A DNA stretch of 64,000 bases from Alteribacillus sp041949975 (lineage in GTDB: Bacteria; Bacillota; Bacilli; Bacillales; Marinococcaceae), in NCBI RefSeq assembly GCF_041949975.1, contig NZ_JBHFQG010000016.1, forward strand, positions 1 to 64,000, written 5' to 3'. The position numbers and the translations under genes were made by a program. Every line of letters begins with the position of its first letter. Position 1 is the stretch's first letter. Under the pieces are notes generated by a model that was not told where the DNA came from, searched no databases, and saw only the letters and a program-made list of their open reading frames with translations. Below, in pieces: positions 23,905 through 32,792 of the stretch.

Positions 23905-24628
23905 TCAATGAATACTTTTCCATACTACTTCCTGTGGCGGTGATTCGGAAAGCAAAAACCTTTCCACGTCTTCTAATACTTTTGCACTGTTTTCTCCGTG
24001 ACAAAGAAAATGCTTGGATTGTTATAAAAATAAAGCTGTTTCACCGGTGTTTTAATGTTTTCATGTAAAAATTCTGCGCTTTTTCTCGGTACCAGGCCAT
24101 CCTGTACGCCCTGGCCGATAAATACAGGCACTTTAATATCTTTTAAAAAAGGCATTACCACTTTTACTCCTTTTCGAAATTCAACAGCCGCCTGAATCGG
24201 CGTATGAATTTTATCATTAAAAATCGGGTACCACGGATGCTTTTTCATTTGTCCTTTTACGCTGGATTCAAGCATCACGGCCATATCTTTCATGAGCTGT
24301 CCAGGTCCGATATATTGCGCAGCAGCGCCTAACAGAACGACTCTCGACACTGAATAGCGTGCTGCTATGTAGCTTGCGAGCATGCCGCCCATGGAAAATC
24401 CAATGACGTATACTTTGTTACAGTATAAAAACAACTCTTTTGCCGCAAGATCAGCTTTATAAATCCATGCTTTATAAGAAGGTTCCTTTAAATTTTCATT
24501 TTGATCATGGCCTGGAAGTACCGGTGTATATACAAGCCACTTAAATATTCGTTTCTCAATCGTTCCGCCAGCGGCTCTAATTCCCATGGCGACCGAGTAA
24601 ATCCATGTAAACATAAACAGCCTATCAT
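23905..24628 (-). pseudogene. Second alpha/beta-hydrolase (esterase), two frameshifts
   Basis: The ATG at 24626-24628 follows GAGGAG and begins MIGCLCLHGFTRSPWELEPL, a typical esterase N-terminus. The frame is lost near 24540. The core continues one frame over as KWLVYTPVLPGHDQN, the nucleophile elbow GFSMGG and the acid motif GVQDGLVPRK. A second shift near 24025 separates off the tail KHFLCHGENSAKVLEDVERF, which holds the probable catalytic His. One added T in AACAATCCAAG would repair the latter. It lies 48 bp before the intact esterase gene and is probably a decayed relative of it. A sequencing error cannot be excluded. Confidence 0.78.
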
Positions 24629-24766
24629 AGTTCTCCTCTGCTCTCATTCGCTTCTGTGTCAGCGTTATTTATTCATTACTTTACCAATATACCCCAAATA
24701 CTTGAAAGCAAGCCCAAAATTAATCATATCAAAACATAAGGTAGATTGCTCACTATAAAAACATAG

Positions 24767-24812
24767 AAAACCCGGCTTCTATGCTTTGTTGAAAAGCACC
24801 ACAGCCGGGTTA
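24767..24812 (-). terminator. Terminator of the kdgR-kdgK-eda operon
   Basis: AACCCGGC and GCCGGGTTTTC on the minus strand pair over a long loop, just past the eda stop. Confidence 0.75.
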
Positions 24813-24825
24813 TTATTTGAGATTT

Positions 24826-25464
24826 CTATTTTTTGTTTCGCAGCCCTGAAAACAGCTCTTTTGCTTTTTCAGTAACTTTTTCAAAATCTCCTTCTTCGAT
24901 AGCTTGCTTGTCTATTAAAGAACCGCCTGCACCAACTGCTAAAGCACCATTATCAATAAATTCCTGAATGTTAGCTGCATTTACTCCGCCGGTCGGAATC
25001 ATTGGAATATGCGGAAGCGGCCCTTTCAGTTCTTTTAAATATGCAGATCCGAGGGTGGCCGCTGGGAAAATTTTAACGATATCTGCACCAGCCTCATACG
25101 CTGTGACTACTTCTGTAGGTGTCATAACTCCTGGGATAGAAGTAACACCATAACGCTTTGCAGCTTTCACAACATCCAGATTCAAATTCGGGGAAAAAAT
25201 AAAGTCGGCACCGGCATGAATGGCACGAACAGCAGAAGGTTCATCTAAAACTGTACCTGCTCCAACCAGTGCTTGATCGCCAAATTTTTCTTTAACCTGT
25301 TGAATTAATTCAGCTGACTCTGGCTTTTCCATCGTAATTTCCATATGCTTAACGCCGCCTGCCAGCAAAGCTTCAGCAATTTGTAGCATTTTTTCCTGCG
25401 GCGGCCTTCTTATCACAGCGATGACTGGCGATTTTTGTAATGATTCCATTGCGTTTTTTTTCAT
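24826..25464 (-). CDS. eda: 2-dehydro-3-deoxy-phosphogluconate (KDPG) aldolase
   Basis: The enzyme cleaves KDPG to pyruvate and glyceraldehyde 3-phosphate, finishing hexuronate and Entner-Doudoroff breakdown. The 212-residue TIM barrel has GGVKHMEITMEKPE with the conserved Glu, GAGTVLDEPSAV, IFSPNLNLDVVKAAK (the Schiff-base Lys in B. subtilis KdgA lies in the following ADIVKIFPA region) and PTGGVNAANIQEF. Its ATG overlaps the kdgK stop, so the two are coupled. Confidence 0.95.
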   Translation of the reverse strand: MKKNAMESLQKSPVIAVIRRPPQEKMLQIAEALLAGGVKHMEITMEKPESAELIQQVKEKFGDQALVGAGTVLDEPSAVRAIHAGADFIFSPNLNLDVVKAAKRYGVTSIPGVMTPTEVVTAYEAGADIVKIFPAATLGSAYLKELKGPLPHIPMIPTGGVNAANIQEFIDNGALAVGAGGSLIDKQAIEEGDFEKVTEKAKELFSGLRNKK

Positions 25465-26447
25465 TACCGGTTAACCTCCTCTTGGTTGGGGTTTTCAAAC
25501 GCTTCGAGCATACCTTTCAATTCTTTTTCGCGCGGATACCCTTCTATATCTCCGCCAGCTTGTACGGTAATCGCTCCAACAAGGTTAGCGGTTTTTAAAG
25601 ATTCCGGCAGGGAAAGACCTTTTACGAGGCCGCTTACAAAGCCGGCAGCAAAACCATCCCCTGCTCCTACAGGATCAATTACTTTTTCTGCTTTGTACCC
25701 TTTCACGTAACCGTCTTTATCTTTGGCTGCATAATAACAACCCTTTGCACCAAGCTTTACAATAACCGCAGCCTCTGGATTTTGCTCCAAATAAAACGCT
25801 GCAATTTTTTCAGGATCGTCTGTTCCAATTAAAGCTTTTCCCTCTTCTTGTCCTGGAAGAATATAGTCAGCATCTGCTGCGAGGTTATTGATCACTTCGC
25901 GCATTTCCTCTTCACTGCCCCAAAGCTTTTTACGAATATTTGTATCAAATATAATCGGCATCCCGTGTTTTTTTGCGATTCTCACCGCTTCAAATGTTAA
26001 CTCCTTACATGATTCACTTAAAGCAGGGGTAATCCCAGAGAAAAATAAATATTTAGCTGAAGAAAGGTAATCTTGATCCAAAATATTCTTGGACATTAAA
26101 CTAGCTGCCGAATGACGGCGGTAATAATAAACGTTCATTTTATCACCGTAACGTCTTTCTTTAAAAAATAAGCCTGTAGGTGCATTCTCTATAAAAGTAA
26201 CACAAGAGGTGTCTACCCCTTCTCCTCTTACAGTGCGCTGTATGTAATACCCAAATGGATCATCACCTAATTGACTGATCCATCCGCAGCGATGGCCCAA
26301 TCGGCTGAACGCCACGGAAAAATTAGCTTCTGCCCCACCAATCTGTTTTTGAAAAGAGGTAGCGTAATCAAGCGGAAGAGCTTGATCCGGATTCATCAGC
26401 ACCATGGTTTCACCAAATGTGATAACATCTAATTTATTTGAACTCAC
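25464..26447 (-). CDS. kdgK: 2-keto-3-deoxygluconate kinase (PfkB family)
   Basis: The kinase phosphorylates KDG to KDPG, the substrate of the next gene's product. The roughly 327-residue PfkB-family protein has DVITFGETMVLMNP at the start, the substrate-binding GGAEANFSVAFSRLG, and the C-terminal ATP and anion-hole motif DPVGAGDGFAAGF with the catalytic Asp. I prefer GTG at 26445-26447, spaced from GGAGGG. The upstream ATG five codons earlier contains that RBS. Confidence 0.92.
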   Translation of the reverse strand: MSSNKLDVITFGETMVLMNPDQALPLDYATSFQKQIGGAEANFSVAFSRLGHRCGWISQLGDDPFGYYIQRTVRGEGVDTSCVTFIENAPTGLFFKERRYGDKMNVYYYRRHSAASLMSKNILDQDYLSSAKYLFFSGITPALSESCKELTFEAVRIAKKHGMPIIFDTNIRKKLWGSEEEMREVINNLAADADYILPGQEEGKALIGTDDPEKIAAFYLEQNPEAAVIVKLGAKGCYYAAKDKDGYVKGYKAEKVIDPVGAGDGFAAGFVSGLVKGLSLPESLKTANLVGAITVQAGGDIEGYPREKELKGMLEAFENPNQEEVNR

Positions 26448-26465
26448 AATTTTTCCCTCCATACT

Positions 26466-27236
26466 TTAAACGTTTTTATATCCAAGGAAACTCGAAATGT
26501 CTTCTCCGGCTTTGACAACCAATTCCGCGCACTTCTTCAGCTTTTCATCAGATAGTCTCATCTCCGGCCCGGACACACTAATTCCTGCAGCAGGTCTTCC
26601 ATTATGATCAAAAACCGGGGCTGCTGCGCAGCGAATGCCCTTTTCATGTTCCTCATCATCGATAGAGTAACCTTGTTGTTTAATTTTTTGTAATTGTTCT
26701 TTCAGCTGGCTGATAGAAATGATGGTATGTTCTGTATAAGATGTTAATTTCATACGTGACAGCAATTCTTCTGTTTCCTCTTCAGGTAAAAAGGCAAGCA
26801 CAGCTTTTCCGACGCCGGTACAATGAAGCGGGGCAGTTTTTCCTATGCTTGAGTACATTCTTATCGTTTTGGGGCTTTCGACTTTGTCAATATAAGCTAC
26901 GTGGTCTTGTTCAAAAAGAACAAGGTGGGCCGTTTCTCCTGTATGATCTACAAGCTTTTGTAAATAGGGAGACGCCACTTGACGAACGTCGAGAGATTCT
27001 AATACGTGCTGTCCTACTTCAATAAAGGTAAGACCTAATGTATACAATTCCGTCCCTGGGTCTTGTTTTACATATCCTTTTTGCATAAGGGTCGATAAAA
27101 TTCGGTGAACGGTGCTTTTGGCCACGCCGAGCTGTCTGGAAAGTTCAGAAATACCAAGGCCTTGCTTAGCATTTTTTAACAGTTCAATACATTGCAGCGT
27201 ACGCTCGACAGATTGAATGGTTTTATAATTAGAAAT
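26466..27236 (-). CDS. IclR-family regulator of the kdg operon, apparent ATT start
   Basis: The protein of about 256 residues has an N-terminal winged helix (VERTLQCIELLKNAKQGLGI, then LSRQLGVAKSTVHRILSTL) and a C-terminal effector domain (GIRCAAAPVFDHNGRPAAGISVSGP). Its position before kdgK-eda makes it the likely KDG-responsive regulator. In B. subtilis this role is filled by a LacI-type KdgR. The frame is open back to a TAG at 27255-27257, and no ATG, GTG or TTG exists before the HTH. ATT at 27234-27236, 5-8 nt after GGAGGGGAG, is the best start and gives normal length. A later GTG would remove half the HTH. Confidence 0.85.
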   Translation of the reverse strand: MSNYKTIQSVERTLQCIELLKNAKQGLGISELSRQLGVAKSTVHRILSTLMQKGYVKQDPGTELYTLGLTFIEVGQHVLESLDVRQVASPYLQKLVDHTGETAHLVLFEQDHVAYIDKVESPKTIRMYSSIGKTAPLHCTGVGKAVLAFLPEEETEELLSRMKLTSYTEHTIISISQLKEQLQKIKQQGYSIDDEEHEKGIRCAAAPVFDHNGRPAAGISVSGPEMRLSDEKLKKCAELVVKAGEDISSFLGYKNV

Positions 27237-27253
27237 CGTTCTCCCCTCCCTCC

Positions 27254-27278
27254 GTTCCTAATTAAGGAACACCGTTCC
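27254..27278. promoter_or_regulatory. Candidate IclR-type operator before the kdg operon
   Basis: GTTCCTAATTAAGGAAC (27254-27270) and, overlapping it, GGAACACCGTTCC (27266-27278) are inverted repeats just downstream of the -10 hexamer. IclR-family sites are of the GGAAnnnnTTCC kind. Autoregulation is the natural reading. Confidence 0.6.
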
Positions 27279-27294
27279 TATATATGTTACACTT

Positions 27295-27324
27295 ACTATA
27301 CCGTTTCTTTAAAGCAGCTGTCAA
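27295..27324 (-). promoter_or_regulatory. Sigma-A promoter of the kdg operon
   Basis: On the minus strand a consensus TTGACA (27319-27324) and TATAGT (27295-27300) are 18 nt apart, followed by the palindromic operator. Confidence 0.8.
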
Positions 27325-27341
27325 TTATTAGTTTTTTAAAC

Positions 27342-27378
27342 AAAAAAGCAGCGGGAATCGCTCTCCCACTGCTTTTTT
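27342..27378. terminator. Bidirectional terminator after secG
   Basis: GCAGCGGGA and TCCCACTGC form the stem, with T-runs on both strands. On the minus strand it ends the secG transcript just before the kdg promoter. Confidence 0.85.
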
Positions 27379-27391
27379 GTTTCGTATTTTT

Positions 27392-27622
27392 TTATAAAAA
27401 GTAAGCAAGCAGTAACGTGAGTATAAAGAAAATTACTGCAAGTACGACCGTTGCTCTGCTAAGAAATGCTTCGACACCGCGAGCTTTTTGTTTGCCCATT
27501 AATTGCTCGGCTCCACCTGAAATAGCACCGGACAATCCTGCGCTGCGGCCGGATTGAAGCAACACAACGGTAATTAACGCTATTGAAACAATAATTAACA
27601 AGACATACAGCAAGGTTTCCAA
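27392..27622 (-). CDS. secG: Preprotein translocase subunit SecG
   Basis: This auxiliary subunit of the SecYEG channel has two transmembrane helices (about residues 2-21 and 54-74) around the conserved loop LLQSGRSAGLSGAISGGAEQL. Its 76 residues match Bacillus SecG. It lies between eno and the rnr region, as in B. subtilis. Confidence 0.95.
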   Translation of the reverse strand: METLLYVLLIIVSIALITVVLLQSGRSAGLSGAISGGAEQLMGKQKARGVEAFLSRATVVLAVIFFILTLLLAYFL

Positions 27623-27723
27623 ACATCACACCTCCACGTCCATTTCACATATTGTAAATCTAACACACCCTATGTGAATTGGCAATAACCAAAGGCAATT
27701 AATGAGATCCTGCCTTTTGTGAT

Positions 27724-27760
27724 CTAAAAAACCGCAGCGGCTTTTAAAGGACGCTGCGGC
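27724..27760 (-). terminator. Terminator of the pgk-tpi-pgm-eno operon
   Basis: CCGCAGCG and CGCTGCGG on the minus strand form a stem followed by TTTTTT. Confidence 0.85.
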
Positions 27761-27774
27761 AATAAGAAAAAGTA

Positions 27775-29058
27775 TTATTTGTTAACATTGTAAAAAGCTT
27801 GTTTTCCTGGATAAACGGAAGTCGTACCGAGCTCATCAGCGATTCGGATAAGCTGGTTATATTTTGCTACGCGGTCTGTACGTGATGGTGCTCCCGTTTT
27901 AATCTGCCCGGCATTTACAGCGACAGCGATGTCTGCAATGGTGGCGTCTTCTGTTTCTCCGGAACGGTGGGAAATAACAGCTGTATAGCCAGCACGTTTT
28001 GCCATTTCAATGGCATCAAACGTTTCCGTAAGTGTACCGATCTGGTTTACTTTGATAAGGATGGAATTGCCAACACCCTGCTCGATTCCTTGCGAAAGCT
28101 TATTGGTGTTTGTAACAAATAAATCATCGCCAACAAGCTGTACTTTATCACCAATAGCCTGAGTCAGCTTCTTCCAGCCTTCCCAATCATTTTCATCCAA
28201 GCCGTCTTCAATGGAAATGATTGGATATTTTTCACAAAGATCTTTATAGAAATCGATCATTTCATCTGCGGTTTTTACAACCCCTTCTCCTTTAAGGTTG
28301 TATTTACCGTCTTCGTACACTTCAGAAGAAGCAGCATCCATAGCGAGCTGTACTTCTTCACCAGGTTTATAACCGGCTTTTTCAATAGCTTCCACAATGG
28401 TTTGCAGTGCTTCTTCATTGGAGCCCAGGTTTGGAGCAAACCCGCCCTCATCACCTACTGCTGTATTGTATCCTTTATCTTTTAAGACCTTTTTAAGGTT
28501 ATGGAAAATTTCTGCCCCTATGCGAATCGCTTGCGGGAAGTCTTCTGCTCCTACCGGCATAACCATAAATTCTTGAATATCTACGTTGTTATCCGCATGT
28601 TCGCCGCCGTTTAAAATATTCATCATCGGCACCGGAAGTGTTTTAGCATTAAATCCGCCCAAGTATTCGTAAAGCGGAATGCCAAGGTCATTTGCTGCTG
28701 CGTGTGCGACAGCCATGGACACACCTAAAATAGCATTTGCACCTAATTTTTCTTTGTTATCTGTGCCATCAAGATCAAGCAGTAATTCGTCAATGCCAGT
28801 TTGATCTGTAACATCCATTCCCACTACATCTGGAGCAATTTCTTCATTAACATGGTCAACTGCCTGCAGTACTCCTTTGCCCATAAAACGGTCGCCGCCG
28901 TCGCGAAGCTCTACGGCTTCGTATTCACCAGTGGAGGCACCGCTTGGTACGAGAGCACGCCCGAAAGCTCCTGTTTCTGTAAATACTTCTACTTCTACCG
29001 TTGGGTTGCCGCGGGAATCAAGGACTTCACGGCCGTAAACATCTGTAATCATACTCAT
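27775..29058 (-). CDS. eno: Enolase
   Basis: Enolase converts 2-phosphoglycerate to phosphoenolpyruvate. The 427-residue protein has the N-terminal DVYGREVLDSRGNPTVEVEV, the metal-binding VGDDLFVTN, the signature ILIKVNQIGTLTET and catalytic Lys residues there, and SHRSGETED. It is the last gene of the lower-glycolysis operon, 19 nt after gpmI. Confidence 0.98.
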   Translation of the reverse strand: MSMITDVYGREVLDSRGNPTVEVEVFTETGAFGRALVPSGASTGEYEAVELRDGGDRFMGKGVLQAVDHVNEEIAPDVVGMDVTDQTGIDELLLDLDGTDNKEKLGANAILGVSMAVAHAAANDLGIPLYEYLGGFNAKTLPVPMMNILNGGEHADNNVDIQEFMVMPVGAEDFPQAIRIGAEIFHNLKKVLKDKGYNTAVGDEGGFAPNLGSNEEALQTIVEAIEKAGYKPGEEVQLAMDAASSEVYEDGKYNLKGEGVVKTADEMIDFYKDLCEKYPIISIEDGLDENDWEGWKKLTQAIGDKVQLVGDDLFVTNTNKLSQGIEQGVGNSILIKVNQIGTLTETFDAIEMAKRAGYTAVISHRSGETEDATIADIAVAVNAGQIKTGAPSRTDRVAKYNQLIRIADELGTTSVYPGKQAFYNVNK

Positions 29059-29077
29059 AGGTTAAAACTCCTTTTCT

Positions 29078-30610
29078 CTATTTAATTAATGATGTACCTG
29101 TCATTTCAGCTGGTTTTTTAATTTGAAGAAGATCAATCGCGGTTGGAGAAAGATCAGCCAGAATGCCGCCTTCTCGAAGAACTGCGTCCTCTTTGGTCAC
29201 GATGACGGGAACCGGATTTGTCGTGTGAGCCGTCATCGGTTCATCATCCATTGTTACTACTTCATCTGCATTACCATGATCTGCTGTAATGATAGCATGT
29301 CCGCCTTTTTCATGGAGAGTATCTACGACTTTTCCTAAACATTCATCAACAGCTTCTACTGCCTGAATGGTAGCATCCAGTTTACCGGAATGGCCAACCA
29401 TATCTGGATTGGCAAAATTCAAGACGATAAAATCATGATTTTCTGCCTCAATTTCTTTAACAAGTTCCTCTGTCACTTCATATGCACTCATTTCAGGCTT
29501 CAGATCATACGTAGCGACTTTCGGAGAGTCGATCAAAATCCGCTGCTCTCCTTCGTATTCCTGTTCCTGTCCGCCGCTGAAGAAAAACGTCACATGAGGG
29601 TACTTTTCGGTTTCAGCAATTCGAAGCTGTTTCAGGCCGGCCTTAAAAACCGTTTCTCCCATGGTGTTAACTAATTCCTGGGGCGGGTATGCGACTTCCG
29701 CCTGCACAGTATCACTGTAGGCAGTCATCGTGACGTAATGAAGATTTTCAGGAAAACGATCTCCTACTTCAAAACCGCTGAATTCCTTATTGGTAAATAC
29801 TTCAGAAAGCTGAATAGCACGGTCGGGGCGGAAGTTAAAGAAAACGACGGCGTCATTATCTTTAATCGTTGCTACCGGTTCGCCCGCTTCATCTTTTAAT
29901 ACAGCAGGGACTAAGAATTCATCCCACACTTCTTCATTATAAGAGTGTTCTATGGCTTCCTCCGGGCTGTTAAAGGAAGGTCCTTCTCCATATACCATCG
30001 CCCGGTAAGATTTCTCCAGACGCTCCCAGCGGCGATCGCGGTCCATGGAGTAATAGCGTCCGTGCAAAGTTGCCAGGCGGCCTGTTCCGCTTTCCTTCAT
30101 TTTATTTTCCAGCTCTTCGATGTAAGTTTTCGCCGTTGTAGGCCCTACATCTCTTCCATCTAAAAAGCCATGTACGTATACTTTCTCGATTCCTTTTTCT
30201 TGTGCCAAATCAAGCAGTGCAAACAAATGCTTAATGTGACTGTGTACGCCGCCATCAGAGAGAAGTCCATAAACATGCAGGCTGCTGTCGTTTTCCTTTA
30301 CGTGTTCGCAAGCTCCGATAAGAGCCTTATTTTCACGGAATGTCCCTTCTTCAATTCCTTTATTTATGCGCGTAAGACTTTGATAAACAACGCGGCCGGC
30401 ACCAATGTTTAAATGCCCTACTTCCGAGTTGCCCATCTGGCCTTCTGGAAGCCCGACCGCTTCGCCGCATGCTTGCAGCGTAGTGTGTGGATATTTATCC
30501 CAGTAACGGTCGAAGTTAGGGGTATCAGCTTGGGTCACGGCATTTCCTTTTTGTTCATCCCTTAGAGCGTAGCCGTCCAGAATAATTAATGCAACAGGCG
30601 ACTTACTCAT
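29078..30610 (-). CDS. gpmI: 2,3-bisphosphoglycerate-independent phosphoglycerate mutase
   Basis: This Mn-dependent enzyme interconverts 3- and 2-phosphoglycerate. The 510-residue alkaline-phosphatase-fold protein has ALIILDGYALRDE, the phospho-serine motif EGQMGNSEVGHLNIGAGR, and metal ligands in FANPDMVGHSG and ITADHGNAD. It overlaps the 3' end of tpiA by 8 nt. Confidence 0.98.
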   Translation of the reverse strand: MSKSPVALIILDGYALRDEQKGNAVTQADTPNFDRYWDKYPHTTLQACGEAVGLPEGQMGNSEVGHLNIGAGRVVYQSLTRINKGIEEGTFRENKALIGACEHVKENDSSLHVYGLLSDGGVHSHIKHLFALLDLAQEKGIEKVYVHGFLDGRDVGPTTAKTYIEELENKMKESGTGRLATLHGRYYSMDRDRRWERLEKSYRAMVYGEGPSFNSPEEAIEHSYNEEVWDEFLVPAVLKDEAGEPVATIKDNDAVVFFNFRPDRAIQLSEVFTNKEFSGFEVGDRFPENLHYVTMTAYSDTVQAEVAYPPQELVNTMGETVFKAGLKQLRIAETEKYPHVTFFFSGGQEQEYEGEQRILIDSPKVATYDLKPEMSAYEVTEELVKEIEAENHDFIVLNFANPDMVGHSGKLDATIQAVEAVDECLGKVVDTLHEKGGHAIITADHGNADEVVTMDDEPMTAHTTNPVPVIVTKEDAVLREGGILADLSPTAIDLLQIKKPAEMTGTSLIK

Positions 30611-31364
30611 TTTTTCCAGCCTCCGCCAGCTGCAGAAAAGCGTCTGGTTTTAAGCTTGCTCCGCCGACAAGAGCACCGTCAATGTGTTCTTGAGCCATAT
30701 ATCCATCAATGTTTTCCGGCTTAACACTACCGCCATATTGAATCCGAACGGCTTCTGCTGTTTCTTCATCGTACAGCTCTGCTAAAACTTTACGCACGGT
30801 ACCGCATGTTTCATTCGCATCTTCTGCTGAAGAGGATTTTCCAGTTCCGATTGCCCAGATTGGCTCATAAGCTATAACTACTTGCTTCGCCTGCTCTCTA
30901 CTTAATCCTTGAAAACCTTTTTCTACTTGGGTACGAACCACTTGCTCTGTTTTATTGCTTTCCCGCTCTTCTAACGTTTCGCCGCAGCACATAATTGGAG
31001 TGATGCCGTGATTAAATGCAGCATGAAGCTTTTGGTTAACCGACTCGTCCGTTTCGTTAAACATTTCCCGGCGTTCGGAATGTCCGATGATCGAGTACTT
31101 GATGCCTAAATCTGCAAGAGCAGCTGGACTGATTTCTCCGGTGAACGCCCCGTTTTCTTCAAAATGCATGGTTTGCGCGCCAACTTCTGCCTCGCTTCCT
31201 TTGGCTTTGTCATTCATTTCTTTTAAAAATAATGCCGGAGCACAAACGACTGTTTCTACTTCGTTTTTAGCTGGAGTTTTTCCTTTTATTTCTTCCATAA
31301 AAGAAACAGCTTCCCCGTGTGTTTTATTCATTTTCCAGTTTCCTGCAATAATTGGTTTTCTCAT
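30603..31364 (-). CDS. tpiA: Triosephosphate isomerase
   Basis: The enzyme interconverts dihydroxyacetone phosphate and glyceraldehyde 3-phosphate. The 253-residue TIM barrel has the catalytic Lys in AGNWKMNKT, the His in IIGHSERREMF and the Glu in AYEPIWAIGTGKS. The ATG at 31364 (MRKPIIAG) follows GAGGTGAG; the GTG four codons earlier overlaps that RBS. Confidence 0.98.
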   Translation of the reverse strand: MRKPIIAGNWKMNKTHGEAVSFMEEIKGKTPAKNEVETVVCAPALFLKEMNDKAKGSEAEVGAQTMHFEENGAFTGEISPAALADLGIKYSIIGHSERREMFNETDESVNQKLHAAFNHGITPIMCCGETLEERESNKTEQVVRTQVEKGFQGLSREQAKQVVIAYEPIWAIGTGKSSSAEDANETCGTVRKVLAELYDEETAEAVRIQYGGSVKPENIDGYMAQEHIDGALVGGASLKPDAFLQLAEAGKNE

Positions 31365-31402
31365 CAGTCTTCTCACCTCAACCTTTTATATGCTAACTCT
31401 CG

Positions 31403-32587
31403 CTATTTTTCGTCCAGTGCGGCTACTCCAGGAAGAACTTTTCCTTCCATAAATTCAAGCGATGCACCACCGCCGGTAGAAATATGGCTCATTTTCTCTG
31501 CAAAGCCGAATTTTTCAACAGCTGCTGCGGAATCTCCTCCGCCAATAACAGAATATGTTTCAGAAGCGTTAGCCAGAGCTTCTCCGATCGCTTTTGTTCC
31601 ATTTGCGAATGCTTCTAGTTCAAACACGCCCATCGGTCCGTTCCAAATAACTAGTTTGGATGTATTAATTACATCTTTATATGCATCCATCGTTTTCGGA
31701 CCAATATCAAGAGCTTCCCAATTAGCTGGGATATTATCAATGTTTACTACTTTGGTGTTCGCATCATTTCCAAAGTCATCTGCCACTTTCACATCAAGCG
31801 GCATATAAAAATTGACGCCTTTGTCTTCTGCTTTTTTCATAAAATCTTTGGCGAGATCAATTTTATCTTCTTCTAAAAGAGATTTGCCGATTTCATAGCC
31901 TTTTGCCTTTACAAACGTATAAGCTAACCCGCCGCCGATAATTAGGTTATCGACTTTATCAAGCAGATTATCAATCACACCGATTTTATCTTTTACTTTT
32001 GCGCCGCCGATAATAGCAGTAAACGGACGCTCTGGGTCTGACAGAGCATTGCCTAGAACTTCGAGCTCTTTTTCCATTAACAGGCCGGCAGCAGAAGGAA
32101 GATAACGAGCTACTCCTTCTGTAGAAGCATGAGCACGATGAGCTGCACCAAACGCATCGTTTACATAAAAGTCAGCTAAAGAAGCGATGTTTTTGGATAA
32201 TTCTTCATCATTTTTTTCTTCTCCAGGTTCAAAGCGAAGGTTCTCTAATAAGATGACTTCCCCTTCTGCCAGGTGTGCTGCTTCATGTTTAGCTTCTTCT
32301 CCAAATACTTCATCTACTTTTTTTACGTCTTTGTGCAGCAGTTCACCAAGGCGCACTGCAACCGGACCAAGGCGAAGTTCATTGGAAGCTTCTCCTTTTG
32401 GGCGGCCAAGGTGGCTTCCCAGAATGATCTTAGCTCCTTGATCGATCATATACTCAATGGTTGGAAGGGCCGCTCGAATACGAGTGTCATCCGTTACTTT
32501 TCCATCACTCATTGGTACGTTAAAATCAACCCGGCAAAATACTGTCTTCCCTTTTAAATCCACGTCACGAATAGATTTTTTATTCAT
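31403..32587 (-). CDS. pgk: Phosphoglycerate kinase
   Basis: The enzyme makes ATP from 1,3-bisphosphoglycerate. The 394-residue two-domain protein has VFCRVDFNVPMSDG, SHLGRPKG, LLENLRFEPGEEKND and GGGDSAAAVEKFG. It begins the pgk-tpiA-gpmI-eno operon, separated from gapA by a terminator. Confidence 0.98.
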   Translation of the reverse strand: MNKKSIRDVDLKGKTVFCRVDFNVPMSDGKVTDDTRIRAALPTIEYMIDQGAKIILGSHLGRPKGEASNELRLGPVAVRLGELLHKDVKKVDEVFGEEAKHEAAHLAEGEVILLENLRFEPGEEKNDEELSKNIASLADFYVNDAFGAAHRAHASTEGVARYLPSAAGLLMEKELEVLGNALSDPERPFTAIIGGAKVKDKIGVIDNLLDKVDNLIIGGGLAYTFVKAKGYEIGKSLLEEDKIDLAKDFMKKAEDKGVNFYMPLDVKVADDFGNDANTKVVNIDNIPANWEALDIGPKTMDAYKDVINTSKLVIWNGPMGVFELEAFANGTKAIGEALANASETYSVIGGGDSAAAVEKFGFAEKMSHISTGGGASLEFMEGKVLPGVAALDEK

Positions 32588-32726
32588 TGATGATGAACCT
32601 CCCTTTCCTTTTCCGCAGCTCCATTATATCGTTTCCCATTACAAAGTGTACAAACACTTTCTTCCGCTGTATGTTTTTGAAATTGTCAAATATCTTAATA
32701 AAACAAGCCAGTACGGTCTTTTCATT

Positions 32727-32770
32727 AAAAAGGGGAGTAAGAAAAATAACTTCCTTCTCCCCTTTTTATC
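32727..32770 (-). terminator. Terminator after gapA
   Basis: AAAAAGGGGAG and CTCCCCTTTTT form an 11-bp stem with a T-run on the minus strand. The equivalent gap in B. subtilis also separates cggR-gapA from pgk with partial read-through. Confidence 0.85.
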
Positions 32771-32792
32771 TCTATTTCCTGATAAGTGTTTA

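Noticed and set aside
23858..24004. N-terminal extension of the intact esterase
   Set aside because: The extension is the shifted-frame tail region of the upstream damaged esterase gene; the RBS supports the ATG at 23857.
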